Of a DNA stretch of 64,000 nucleotides, positions 11,251 to 23,030 are shown in pieces. The position numbers and the translations under genes were made by a program. Source of the DNA: Litsea cubeba (lineage: Eukaryota; Streptophyta; Magnoliopsida; Laurales; Lauraceae); assembly GCA_012931725.1 (NCBI GenBank), contig CM022951.1:13934611-13998610 (forward strand). The letters are read 5' to 3'. The stretch's first letter is position 1; each line of letters starts with the position of its first letter. The notes under the pieces were generated by a model. That model saw only the letters and a program-made list of their open reading frames with translations, did no database searches and was not told the origin of the DNA.

Positions 11251-11574
11251 ATAAAAATGTATAATAAAAATAAAAGCATGCATAAACTAAGTTTAAAAAA
11301 GAAAATCGATATAAGATGCATTGACCAAATTACTAAATCATTTCATTATGAAAAAATAATCAAATAAAAACCAGTCCTTTAATGAAGAGCTCCAAAAGAA
11401 ATAATAAATTCCTGGAGATGGAATCTGCAGAGATCATGTTATGAGAGCCTGTTATCATATCAATAAACAATTCTTATAGGAGATTATGTAAAAAAACATC
11501 CAAATACTCAAAAGATATATATATATATATAGCGTAAATAAATATGTATAAGCAGTGTTATACATAGAAGGAGA
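11251..11574. other. AT-rich spacer with (AT)n microsatellite
   Basis: Contains an (AT)n run at about 11515-11531. No gene is supported. Confidence 0.4.
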
Positions 11575-12510
11575 TGTTATACTACTACCACGACCACAAT
11601 CCGAAAGGAAAATATTAACGACCACAACAACAACAACAATAATAATATTAATAATTTTGGAGGGGGGATTTTATTCCACAGACGTGCTTATACACCGATG
11701 TGTGCATTATTTTAATTAATACTCTGAGACACAAGGTGTTCCGTTTACATCTTTGAGTTTTGCATGAGAAAATCTCACATTTTGTGCATGCGTTTTAAAT
11801 GATTAATTACGTTCAGATCTAGTTGGATCCATGGTAGTTGGAGACTACTCCAACACATTAGACTCTAGTTGGGTTTGGGTCTAAGTCCAATTTTAGGTCT
11901 CTCTTAGGTGATGGGAATCAAGAAAAATAGCATTAGCAAGGAAAGTAACTCAAAAATTCTTTTATAAAGAGAGAATCCTCTCATCAAGGCAGGTAATCTT
12001 ATTTTCCTAATTGAACATCTTTTAAAGGAAATTTTTCAAGACTCCTTGACCATGAGAAAAGTTGTCCTTTATTGGACATTATATATATAAAGGAGCAGGT
12101 CTCATGTCGTCATGTGGGCCACACTCACTCAGTCCAACATTCTTCCCCTTGGTCTATATGACCACATAAAATACAGAATTTATTGTCCACAATCCAAAAG
12201 GAAAACAACTGCCACAACAAGCACAATAATATCAGCTTCGGAGGTGGGATTTTGTTCGACAGACATGCTTACGTACCAACGTCTACATTATTGTGATCGA
12301 TGCCCTGAATTGTAGGGTGTCCCGGTCGTTCGGTGGGAACCCAATTTCCTTGAGGTTTGTATGAGAAAACACCGCTTTTTGTGAATGAGTTCCGAATTAT
12401 TTACTTTAAGATCTACTTGGGTCCATGGGACTTGGGGCCACTCTAATACCTAAGACTATTATTGGGTTAGGGTCTAGGTCCGATCCTAGGTCTACCATAG
12501 CCATCTTAAC
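11575..12510 (+). repeat. Tandem direct duplication of a ~0.6-kb noncoding segment
   Basis: Copy 1 (about 11580-11910) and copy 2 (about 12178-12505) share CACAATCC(G/A)AAAGGAAAA, a GGAGG(G/T)GGGATTTT block, GACA(G/T)ACGTGCTTA-like words, TGCATGAGAAAA/TGTATGAGAAAA and a GGTCTA(A/G)GTCC ending. The copies are well diverged. No protein is encoded. Both start just after a run of CAA/CCACAA triplets. Confidence 0.65.
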
Positions 12511-13329
12511 CCTACCCAAATTCTTAAGAAAAAAAAACAAAATAAAGTATCCCTCCCCAAATTACACTGATGAGAATGCAAAATGTTATATTTTTCTCCA
12601 TTAATGTTTAGTCCTTTATACTTATTTGATGCCTAAATGTACTCACTATTCTTATATTTTTCTTTAGGATGCAAATGGAGGTGCTGTGTGCAAAACAAAG
12701 CTAATTGAGTGATTCTTGACAGTTTTGACATCACTTCGTAATTTGGGCATAATTCTCTCCTCCGAACTCCAATTGAGATGATTCAAGATGCTATGGAACG
12801 CCAAGAAAAAGATCTACAACTTTTATGTTTTGAGTTTTGAGATATTCTTGCTGAATCAAGAAGTTTCTAGATCTGATTTGTAAGAGAAGTATTCATATTT
12901 GATGCTAAATGGATGAAGAATCAAGCAGAAGGGCATTGTGGTAAATTTGATGAAATCAGGAGTTTCCTGGAACATATCCAATATTGGGCTCATATTGTCC
13001 GGAACGAAAAATGGTGCAACTTTAATTCTTGGTTCGAGTCAAACAGAAACCCGAATAGGAAGATATCACCAAAGAGAAGATTGTAATAAGTTTTAATATT
13101 TTATTTAAGAGTAAATTAGCGAAAGGTCCCTATAAGTGAATGTATCAAGCCTCCAGTCCAAGGAAAAACTTATTAAGGCCTATGGTCCACTCAGCTAGAC
13201 TGTTTGCAGCCATAGGTCCCTGCATCCACATGTTCTCATTTTTTAGGACTAAATTGCCCTTTCAATCATTTTAGGCATAAATTTTTGAAATTTAAATTTT
13301 CAAATCTTCCATTATCCCTCTCGTTTTCT

Positions 13330-14130
13330 CTTTCTGATCACGGTGGGCTACAAAAAAGAGAAGGGCAGCGCCCTGTCCATGTTGCAGAGAAAACAGAGAG
13401 ATCTCTGTTTCCGCTGGAGGCCATCGCCTGAGAAAGAGCTGTTGCCGCCCATTTTTTTCTCTCGTCAGTCTGCCGTCCGTGCGCCGTGCTATCGCCGGAA
13501 TCTTCGCCGGAGTTCCCCGCTGACCGCCGCCGTCCGGCCGCTGCGCAATCGCCGGTCCCCGCCGCCGGCCATCGTCGCAGAGGAAGAAGCCTGGGCCAAG
13601 CAGAGTCTCCATCGTGTTCTCTGGTTACAGAGAACAAAACAGAACCAGATTCTGTTTCTGTTTGGAAGAGGAAGAAGGCCAGGACAGGTTGGGCTTGGGT
13701 CGGGTCAACCTGACCCGTCTGCATAAAGCCCAGCGCATCAAGCCCACAGGACCAGGTCAGTTCAGGTCAGGTTATGGGTCAGTTTCGCCTGACCCGTGAA
13801 CAGGAAGCCCACTCCAGTTTCTGCTGACGTCAGCGCCACGTCAGCGCACTTTACGGTCAACAGCGGTTTGACCAGATCGACGGTTGAAACTTGTTTCGTC
13901 GATATCTTGATCATCCGAGGTCAGATCGGAGATCCGTTTGCGCCTACAGATTCGTTGCGAGCAGATCTACGTAACTGTGGAAGAAGATTGGTAATTTGAC
14001 GGTCAACAAGAAAGTCAAACTATAGGTGGAGAAGGTGGACAAAACGATTTAGATCGTGATGAGGCGCAGGGGTGCCATCCGAACTCCGATTTGCGCTCCA
14101 TTTCTTCCTACATACTCGCATCGACTGAAG
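13330..14130. other. GC-rich cargo block inside the MULE
   Basis: About 0.8 kb is strikingly richer in G+C than everything around it, with many CCG/CGG triplets (for example CGCCGTCCGGCCGCTGCGCA near 13528-13550). Frames of 60-128 codons are open on both strands, which is expected of GC-rich DNA, and none resembles a known protein. MULEs often carry captured host fragments, so this may be a captured promoter/5' exon. The text AACTCCGATTTGCGCTCCAT at its right end is also reminiscent of LTR sequence. Origin undetermined. Confidence 0.5.
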
Positions 14131-14149
14131 GCAACAGGGTTGTTATATC

Positions 14150-15280
14150 ATTTTTGACAAATATTTATCAGTCTTTATGAAATTTATCTGAGTTTTTAGT
14201 AAATTTATTTGATCTTTGTTCAACTTTATCTGAGTTTTTATCAATTTATCTGAGTGTTGTTCAAATTTATCTGTTTTCTGTCATAATTCTTTGTGTTTTT
14301 GGTAAATTTATCTGAGTTTTTTTCACAATTTATCTGAATTTTTGGTAAATTTATCTGAGTTTTGTTCAATTTTATCCGAGTTTTTTGTCAAATTTATATA
14401 AGTTTTGTTCAAATTTATTTGTTTTTTGTCATATTTGTCTGAGTGTTGTTCAAATTTATCTGTTTTCTGTCATATTTCTTTGTGTTTTTGATAAATTTAT
14501 CTAAGTTTTTTGAAAATTTATCTGTTTTCTGTCATATTTGTCTGAGTGTTGTTCAAATTTATCTGTTTTCTGTCATATTTCTTTGTGTTTTTGGTAAATT
14601 TATCTAAATTTTTTCAAATTTATCTGAGTTTTCTGTAAATTTATCTAAGTTTTGTTCAAATTTTTCGGAGTTTTGTCAAATTTATCTGAGTGTTGTTCAA
14701 ATTTATCTATTTTCTGTAATATTTCTTTGTATTTTTGGTAAATTTATCTGAATTTTTTTCTGAGTTTTTTAGCAAACTTATTTACGTTTTTTGAAATCTA
14801 TATGCTTTTTTTAAATTTATTTACGTCTTTTGAAATTTATTGCGTTTTTTCAAATTTATTGTGTTTTTTCAAATTTATTGCGTTTTTCCAAATTTATTGC
14901 ATTTTTAAAATTTATTGCATTTTTTGAAATTATTGTGTTTTTTCAAATTTATTGTGTTTTTTCAAATTTATTACATTTTTTAAAATTATTGCATTATTTA
15001 AAATTTATTTTCATTATTTTAAATTTATTTGCATTTTTTGGGATTTTCTTTGGATCTTTTGAGATTTATTTGAGTCTTTTGAAATTTATTTATATTTTTT
15101 TAAAATTTATTTTGATATTTTAAAACTTATTTGCATTTTTTAAAATTTATTTGCGTTATTTGATTATATATTGCTTTTTTTAAAACTTATTGTATTTTTC
15201 GAAATTATTTCATTTTTTAAAATTATTTTCGTAATTTTGAAATTTATTTGTGTGTTTTTAGAATTTATTTGAAAATCTGG
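14150..15280. repeat. AT-rich minisatellite, ~20-bp units, two sub-arrays
   Basis: More than fifty imperfect units follow one another. In the left part (about 14156-14760) the unit is close to CAAATTTATCTGAGTTTTGT, with a larger alternating block containing TCATATTTCTTTGTGTTTTT. In the right part (about 14815-15270) it drifts to CAAATTTATTGCGTTTTTT. The open frame of 97 codons rich in Lys-Phe-Ile-Ala (14830-15123) is a translation of the repeat, not a gene. Confidence 0.85.
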
Positions 15281-15754
15281 GGATTCCATTAATCGTGGAC
15301 AATTAAATGTTAGTTGGCCATTATTAATGGGATATCCCACCAATCATGGTATCCCACCAATCATGGGATTGGTTATGATTTGAAGAAAGGGTAAATTAGA
15401 CATTTTAGGTGTCAATAAGTGTGAGAGGGACCTTTGGCTCTATGACTTTTTTTTGTGGATCTAAGGCCACAAAGTGTAATGTTGAGGGACCTGTCGCCGA
15501 ATGCCCCTTTATTTAATTCTTCTCTCTCTTCCCATGTACTTCTTAAGCAAAAATTCTCCCTCACGTCACTCTCATTCTCTAAGGGTTTTTCCAATTCTTT
15601 ATTCATTTTCTAATCCTCATTCAACACCAAGTCACCAACAGTCCCTTGTTCCAACCACTCTTTTATCTCCACCTCACCCTTTCCCATTAAGATTCTCTCA
15701 TCTCACGGCTGAATCTCATCCAATACCAAATCATAAACAGTTCTACCTCTTCAT

Positions 15755-15764
15755 TATATATAAA
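15755..15764 (+). promoter_or_regulatory. TATA box of the solo LTR
   Basis: TATATATAAA followed by GCAACCCAACC, downstream of a pyrimidine-rich stretch. It marks a probable U3-R boundary near 15790 within the LTR. Confidence 0.55.
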
Positions 15765-16804
15765 GCAACCCAACCACAGCAACCCATAACACGTTTTTTT
15801 TTTCTCTCAGTTTTCTACCTTCCTCCATTGCAAGTTTTTTTTCCTCTCTCTCTTTCTTTCTTTTCTACTATTTTCTTTGCAAGTTAGTATGGCCCTGCGT
15901 GGCTAATTTTATGTAATTGGTTGAAGAAGACTGAAGCCTCGGAATAAATACTGTGAGATCTAATTTATTTTCATTATTCAATTTATGCTTTGAATATGGG
16001 TTGTTCTTCTGTGCTTAATTTGTTATCATGATTGTTTCGTTTAATTGCTAGGATGCATACTAGTTTATTTTTCGTTGTAATTTACTGCTAAATTAGAAAT
16101 CAAATCCGTAATTGTTTGATCCCTCTAATTTGCGAAGTAACTAATATTTAATAATTTGCTGCTTTGGAAATTATTAGATATTAGGAAGAACACCTGGCTA
16201 AATTAAATGCAACCGCGTGTGCTTGTGTTGTTTAGATTCATCAATCTCTCAAGGTCTTAATGCTGTTACTAGATTAAATCTTTGGCGCTTGTCTTGGATT
16301 GTTTAGTAATTAGGGATAATTAGAGCGCGTGTTTTCTAATTAACTAATTAAGGAGATAGGAATTTAATTCCAATGATGAATATCCAAAGTATTAGTTGAT
16401 TTATTTTTGCATCAATGATCAGTATTTAATTTCCAATGGTGGATGTTAACTTTGACCAATGCTTGTTAATTTGATTGAATTTCTTACTTTATTATTCTTT
16501 ATTTGCTTTTATTCATTTTTTTTTCATTATAATCAAAACCCACATCTTTGATCACATAGCATAAAATTTAGCTAAACACTCTCCGTGGGAACGATCCTTA
16601 CTCGCACTACTACATATATTTTGAGGAGTAAAGGTTTTATTATTTTTGGGTGCCTGCGACAGCACGACCATACACACACATATTTGAATGCATGCAACTA
16701 TTCATCACTTCTATGCATGCTTTATTCAGTACACTAGCTTTGTACATTGTGTGTCTCACTTACCGCAAGAAAGGGCGCTTCCATCATGAAACCCCAGCCA
16801 CAAC

Positions 16805-18217
16805 TAGGGCTGACCAACCGGATTTTCAGTCTGATTTTCGGACCGGAATCCTGTCGGACCGGATTTCCGGTCCGGCCTAAAATGAAGAATTGGACCGGAC
16901 CACTTCCGGTCCGGTCTGGTTGGACCACTTAAAGTGGTCCAAACCGGTTTTCATTTTTTTTTTTTCATTTTTCAGCACTTTTATGTTTGGTGTGATGGTA
17001 AAAAATGGAAAAGCAACTTAAAAGTACCAACTTACACTCCAATTTTCGCCAAATCAAATGGAATCTTAGTTTATATATTATAGGATAGGGTCAGAAGTCA
17101 GAGCAGTGTGGAGTTTCACTAGCCATGACACCTGGGCCTTTTTTTTTTTAAATCTCTACTCTTATTATCATAGAGACATATAAAATAGATCCATAAAAAA
17201 AAGCTAAAACTATTATTTTCAGAAGTCCAGAAATGGGCTTTTCTTTGTCCACTTTAGAGTTTAGACATTTAGATAAATAGAGGTTGGAAATAGAAGTGCC
17301 AAGGATGGGCTCCCTTTAGGATAAAATTCACCATATCATTGTAGGAAACCATCACATTGGAGTGGTACTGTCGTTTGGTTGAAAGGATTATACTATTGTT
17401 AACATTAAAAAAATATCAACCTTTTATCTCTCTTAATATGATGCACAATCATCATCTTTCGCTGGTGATCACCATTTTGTCTTGTAGAGTCCATTACAAG
17501 GTGCAGCTTGTTCTTTTTGAGTCCATTGGTGTCGGTGGTCCACTAGATCTGTTTTGTTTCAATTTTTCCAGAAGTGTCATCATAGAGCTTGATGAAGAGG
17601 ATGAAATCATAAGGTCTAGACAAGCTTCTATCCTACTTAATCAACATTCAAGGTTATTCGAAATTAAAACTCAAGTTATTTAAATTCAAGCTCTCTAAAC
17701 AATCCCTATCTCTAACAAGCAATATTTTTGTGTTATAGTCTGTGGAAGCTCCCAAATGAACCCTTGATGACAGAAGTGCATACTCCTTGATGCACCCAAG
17801 CTGCTACAATTATTAAAGGTGGTATCCCATTTGCAGATGTTTGGCGATATCAAATTCATCATGATAATTTCTTAAAAAGTACTTTTTATGACTATCTTTA
17901 CAGTAAGCTTGAAATCAACAATGGCCATGAAGTTACCTAGAATAATAAATGAAAACTATCAAATGAATGAATGATTGATGGGTTTTACAAATGGGCGCTG
18001 GGCTGGGGCGTTGGGCTCATGCCTCATGGGCCCATCAATATTAAAAAAAGAAAAAACTTATTATTTTAATAAATCCGGTCCGGTCCGGTCCAGACCGGAC
18101 CCCAAAAGGCCTGGACCGGACCGGACCGGATTTGGACCACTAAGACCGCAAATCCGGTCAGGTCCGGTCCGGTTTTGTGGTCCAGTCCGGTCTACGGTCC
18201 GGTTCTGTGCAGCCCTA
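16805..18217. mobile_element. Non-autonomous hAT element, 1413 bp, TSD GCCACAAC
   Basis: GCCACAAC occurs exactly on both sides (16797-16804 and 18218-18225). Termini are TAGGGCTGACCAACCGG on the left and, in reverse complement, TAGGGCTGCACAGAACCGG on the right. Both subterminal regions are packed with GGTCCGGTCC / GGACCGGACC words, the clustered short motifs typical of hAT ends. The 8-bp TSD and TAGGG(C)TG end fit the hAT superfamily. The interior is AT-rich with no BED finger or hATC dimerisation region visible. A 108-codon frame at 17357-17683 is not recognised. Transposition would need a transposase from elsewhere. Confidence 0.88.
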
Positions 18218-18589
18218 GCCACAACATCTCTCACTTATGCTTACAGTGGGTGGAAGGAGGAAAACTCCTCCATAATTGGTCTATAAACTCTCTGAACAAT
18301 TAAAAATGAACGCCCTATTAGTGCAACATCTTTTAATTTTTTTTTTCATTAGAAGTTGATCCCACGTAAGATTTGAGCACATAATGTTTTATGGGATTTT
18401 TACCAAAAAAGTGTTTCTAAACCTGTATTATACAGATTCAGTTACAAATACATTAAAACATCAGTATGAGTGTTCGTACAAGTTTTTTGGACAATTATGC
18501 CCTCCACATATTGCGGACGATATCGTTTTCTATACCAAGACCACATCGTTTTCTTTTCTTCTTCCTTCTTCCCTGCTCATCTCTTTGGC

Positions 18590-20754
18590 GTTAAAATTTC
18601 TGCAATCAGTTTGTTTGCCATTGAAGATATGACGGCTTTCTCTTTTCTTCCCGAACGATCTTCCCCTGAACAAAAGGGCTTTTCCATCTTCTTCGCCGAG
18701 CGACATCAACGACGGCGACCTTCCACCGAATGACACAGTTAAGGCTTTTTTTACAGCCCCAAAATTGTTGAATATTATACAAGGTAAGTAAGAATTATTA
18801 CCTTCAAAATTTCCTTTAATCTCCTACATTGGTTATGTGAATGAGGGGAAAAAAATATAGAAATAGTTATGACCATCTGATGGTTTTGTGGCTCTTGATG
18901 GATGGTCCTAGACAGACGATGGACCCTACCACATGATCACATCTGCCAAATGAGATTTCTAATGAGTTTTTTGTTTTTAATGGGTGTTTGCTTTGATGGT
19001 AGTTTTTCTACAACTATTTTGATGGTTTCATGTTAGTCACCAATTGTTTGAAGAAATGCCTCAGTGGGTATTTTTGTTCATTCTCCCTCATGGGTTGACG
19101 GTTTGATGTGAAATGAGTTTTAGTTTTTTTCCCCCCTAGAATGAGAAGAAACTAAAAGCCATTGAAGATATGAAGATCATTGTGACTTGTTTCATTCCAA
19201 TGCAGCAGAAGAAGGGGATTTGTTATGGATTGAAGACCTTCCTCTTTTTTTTTTAATCTTGTTATTGTAGAGAGCTATTTACTTTCTATTGATTAGATGG
19301 GTTGCATATAAAGGTTGAGTCATTGAAAACAATGCTCTTAGTCTGTTATAAATAAAATATAATGAGCTATTTTTCCGAATGGAGGGATCTAGATAAATAG
19401 AACTATCCCAACTAGAAGTTGATGCATGTTCCTAGTGATTAATATGTTCCTTTTGTTATGTGTTTATGTATAGTTCTTTTGCATAGTAAACTTATACTCC
19501 CTGTATCAAAAAATGAAAATTAACTTTGGATGTGAGCAATGTACTTGACCCTCAAGCTCTTAAGGAGCCCCTAAATTGCCTACAAACCAACTTTAAAAAG
19601 AGATTGAAAGAAAAGACAACACTTTGTATAACATGTACATGGACAATGGAATTGTCAATGTTCTTCTGTAGTAATGATGGATTCGCTATGATTGTAGCAA
19701 TTGTCAGCTGAATAATTGCTCCTTCCCTCCAGCAAGGTTCACAAAATTCATAAGTTAAGCAATGCAAAGAATTTGTAAGTTGCCACCAACTAGAAAACTA
19801 GATCCCTCTGCTATTGTAGAGGCTTTGTAGGGAGCCAGATCATGTATGCGCCAAAACAAACTCTCATAATTTTAATTCAAATAACAAGATTGGAATCCCT
19901 CCTTACAACTGACTGACTGATCTTAAAATTTCCTATTCAACTTCTGATTTGAACAATAGACCATTTTAATTTGACTCAAACTTTTAACATGATAAACCCT
20001 TTATTCCTAATTACACAATATAAAGAAACTTAAAAATAAATCTCAAGAACCAGAACTCTTTCCTAATTACACATGGACTCTCCCTCATGGGTTGAGGATT
20101 TGATGTGAAATGAGTTTCAATTTATTTTTTTTATAATGAGAGGAATCCAAAATCCATTGAAGATATGAAGATTATTGTGACTTAAGATCATATTATTAGA
20201 GAAAACATCCATTGAATATAATTTTTATAATCAATATCACTCTTATCTAAAAACACCATATGCTTCGATTCCTTTTATCAGTTCCAAATAGAATGTCAAT
20301 CACCCAATATGTGCCCTCAACAAGTCTTACAAGAGAACGTCACAACAGAATGGTTCACATCTTCAAACTCACTATGATGTTTGATTCCAGATGAGGTAGT
20401 ATTCTAGATAAAACCCACTACCCATGAATTGGCATGTGCTTGAAGATCCCTTTAGTCCAATCCAATTGCTCTTGGATTGAACCAACCCATGATGAAAATT
20501 GTCATCATCAAATCAAAGTGATTTTTTGGCCATTCAAACTAACTATGTTGCTTTTTTTTAACTCATTTACCCCCATATATTGTTTAGTATGAATGTGTAA
20601 TGAGTGTGATCCATATGTCGTAAAGTAGTGAATAACATGAAGCTACTTGTAAAGGGTGTATGACCTTTGCGTGCTAGAACAATTTGAGATATGACATTTT
20701 CTCCTTGCATTCAATCAACACAGTTGATTAAAGCTTCATATATGTGGTACTTAG
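18590..20754. other. MULE interior, left part: noncoding with a direct repeat
   Basis: A segment of about 120 bp recurs at 19079-19205 and 20087-20188 (shared CTCCCTCATGGGTTGA, TTTGATGTGAAATGAGTTT, CCATTGAAGATATGAAGAT). The rest is AT-rich and shows no gene. Confidence 0.55.
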
Positions 20755-21512
20755 TAGGAAAATGCACCCCATTATAAAGTCATTGTCATTTTGTTGTTGG
20801 AGACAAAAAATGGGCAAAGAACCAATAAATAATTGTAACGATATCGTTATCATAAAATTTTGAAAACTAGATTTTGAGTGAAATCGTGAGTCTTTCTTAT
20901 TGTTTACGCATCTCAATATAAAGTGACCATTATTTTCTTGTTGGACACAAAAAATGGATGAAGAAACTATAAAAGATGGTAACGATATCGTTATCAAAAA
21001 AAAATATCGGGCACAAAATTCAGGTTCGTATGAGTAGGAATTCAAGTTCTTAAAGATTTCTCTCCCCCCCCCCCCCCTAAAAACCATCTATAGATCATCC
21101 CATATGCAATTATAAAATATTTTTTCTTATGTTTGTTGCTATTCTTAACCTTACTTATGGGATCTATGAATTGATTGGGTTCATCGTTAATGCTGCACTA
21201 CTAAAATGTTTTTATGTTTGTTGCACCTATCATGTCTTTGTAATTTTGTACTGTAATGCTCCATCTTTTTTTACTAATCTGAAAGCCTAAAATTATGTGT
21301 GGGGTACTTGATTGACTGTTACTAACAAAAGAACATGATAAGTATCATTGACCATTTGCCTTTCTTTTTTGCATTAAACACAATTTACTATTATTAGATT
21401 TTCAATTCCTATATATCATATTTGACCTCTTCTTTTCTTTTTCTTTTTTGTGATTGGAGGCCAGAGTCTGAGAGCTTCAGGGATGAAGACATGGGTCTAC
21501 TTCCTTCAAAGT

Positions 21513-21574
21513 GGAAAGGAATCTATCCAATCAATGGCCAGGAATCAAAGGGCAGCACCATCATATGAATAAAT
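21513..21574. repeat. Left arm of a perfect 62-bp inverted repeat
   Basis: The segment starting GGAAAGGAATCTATCCAATC is repeated without a mismatch, in reverse complement, at 22270-22331. It lies inside the larger inverted repeat of 20755-23366 and brackets the zinc-knuckle remnant. Confidence 0.9.
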
Positions 21575-22269
21575 GGAGGGCCCAGACGATGCATTGCCGA
21601 TGATCCTTCAAGCTGGTGAACAGAGGACAGGATGAGGAAACCTGTGACATGCTCTCATTGCAAGAAGCGTGGTCATAATATACAGACATGTAGAGATCCA
21701 CCTCCAAGGGGATGAATCATATTTTTTGGGCTTGGTGTAAATACTTGTTTATGGTGGTACAACATATTGTTCTCATTATTTTGGATGTATCTCTGGATAA
21801 TTGTGGGAGAACATCATGTGTATATATTGATGTATAGATCAAACCAATAGCGAAGTTTGGATATGATAATTTGAAAAAAAAAAATTGTATACTGGCACCT
21901 TCCATATGGGGTATTTGTGTTATCTATCAGTTCTTTGTGTACCATTGTCTCTGCAAGTTTTGTTGTTTCAATCCGCTCCATACAACTTGCTCTTTTCATT
22001 TATGAAACAACTTAGGGTTATTATCTGCTTGCAGGACCTGAAAGAAGGCATCACAAACAAGACCATCACAATGAGTTTATGCAAGTAGAAAATAGAAAAA
22101 AAAAGAATAAGGATGATCACTTGATGGTGACGATGTCCTTATTCGGGATGCTTAAAGAGATTTCAAGTAGGAAGATTCATAAATCTTTTTTTTTAAAGAG
22201 AGAGAACTCAGAAGTGCAAATTGTTGAAGAAGATAACAACCATTGACCAACATCCAAAGCAATAGCAAA
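21575..22269. other. Spacer between the arms of the 62-bp inverted repeat
   Basis: Apart from the zinc-knuckle remnant, only short frames are present, with no recognisable product. Confidence 0.4.
21632..21715 (+). pseudogene. MURA transposase C-terminal zinc-knuckle remnant
   Basis: A frame of 27 codons ends in a stop at 21713-21715 and encodes the motif CSHCKKRGHNIQTC, a C-x2-C-x4-H-x4-C zinc knuckle preceded by RKPVT and followed by RDPP. That arrangement is the C-terminus of MuDR/MURA-type transposases, where a basic linker precedes a single CCHC knuckle. An in-frame TGA lies a few codons upstream, and neither the DDE catalytic domain nor the SWIM finger is visible in the preceding kilobase, so this is a relic. 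Its presence between MULE ends supports the MULE call. The knuckle also occurs in other nucleic-acid-binding proteins, so the assignment rests on context. Confidence 0.6.
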
Positions 22270-22331
22270 ATTTATTCATATGATGGTGCTGCCCTTTGAT
22301 TCCTGGCCATTGATTGGATAGATTCCTTTCC
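22270..22331. repeat. Right arm of the perfect 62-bp inverted repeat
   Basis: Exact reverse complement of 21513-21574. Perfect identity suggests either a recent inverted duplication or gene conversion between arms. Confidence 0.9.
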
Positions 22332-23030
22332 AATCAATTGAAAATTAAATGCACATACCTTGACTAGCCAATATTGCTTGACTGTTGTGAGTCCAAAATC
22401 TGACTTCTCTTTCCCTGTTGCTTGGTCTGTCTGGTTGAGGAATTAGTGGTAATTGACTGGAACAAAATCATCCTACTGATGGGAATTTGAGAACAAGAAA
22501 AAGATAAAAAAGAAAAGAAGAATAAAGAAATATGAGAATAAGATTTTGTTCAAGACATGGAATTGCAAAACAGTGATGGTCACATCAGTAGACAGGCCTT
22601 TTTATCACTATCTAGGACTATTTTAATCCTAAAGATTAGTATAAATCCTTAACCAAATGGACCCAAATACACCAGAGTGATGATCCATTGGGTGTCAACT
22701 AAAGTGTAAATAAAGGGGGATAAGAGGTGTTCCATGCCAGCACTGTATGACATATGCAGCAGGAATATTTTTTCACCTTCATAGGCTTAATAAGAAAACA
22801 TGATTCATGAACAAGGCCAATAGATATGACTTTAACTACTTCAAAAGCCTATAAAACCCTTCAACTGCTTCAACATCATTAACCTCAGAGTAATTTGATT
22901 CATTGGATGAACAATAACATGCATTCATTTTACAGTGAATAACTTTCAATTCATCTAAAACATGCTAGTAAACAAAAGAAAAGGGGATAAATCAGAGTAG
23001 TAAGGTAAAATCATAGGCCTAACATTATAT
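22332..23030. other. Noncoding spacer within the MULE
   Basis: No sustained frame, terminal repeat or RNA feature is visible. Confidence 0.4.

Larger units (their letters stand above)
13109..15507. mobile_element. Non-autonomous MULE, 2399 bp, TSD TTTATTTAA
   Basis: The 9-base TTTATTTAA directly precedes (13100-13108) and follows (15508-15516) the element. The left end (GAGTAAATTAGCGAAAGGTC) and the reverse complement of the right end (GGGGCATTCGGCGACAGGTC) are alignable, and similarity recurs inward for about 150 bp through GGTCCCT and GGCC(T/C)(A/T) blocks. This is the long-TIR, 9-bp-TSD pattern of Mutator-like elements. No transposase is present. The interior is a GC-rich block followed by an AT-rich minisatellite, both unlike the surrounding LTR. 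Inserting into the U3 of an LTR, it postdates that LTR. Confidence 0.85.
12568..16680 (+). mobile_element. Solo LTR (gypsy, Tat/Athila-like), split by a MULE, TSD TACAC
   Basis: The unit begins TGATGAGAATGCAAAATG and ends GCGACAGCACGACCA. TACAC flanks both sides (12563-12567 and 16681-16685). The phrase CTCTCCGTGGGAACGATCC shortly before the end is typical of the 3' end of long plant gypsy LTRs, as is the CGAACTCCAATTGAGATGAT phrase near the start. A TATA box sits at 15755-15764. Removing the MULE inside it and one copy of that MULE's target duplication leaves about 1.7 kb, an ordinary LTR length. No primer-binding site follows, so it is a solo LTR. The right TSD lies in an ACACAC run, which weakens that evidence. 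Confidence 0.65.

Noticed and set aside
13292..13726. Overlapping frames of 75-128 codons on both strands
   Set aside because: GC-rich DNA lowers stop frequency on both strands; none shows a recognisable domain, so no CDS is called.
14830..15123. 97-codon frame rich in Lys, Phe, Ile and Ala
   Set aside because: It is a direct translation of the ~20-bp AT-rich minisatellite. The repeat explains the periodicity and no start context or family match is visible.
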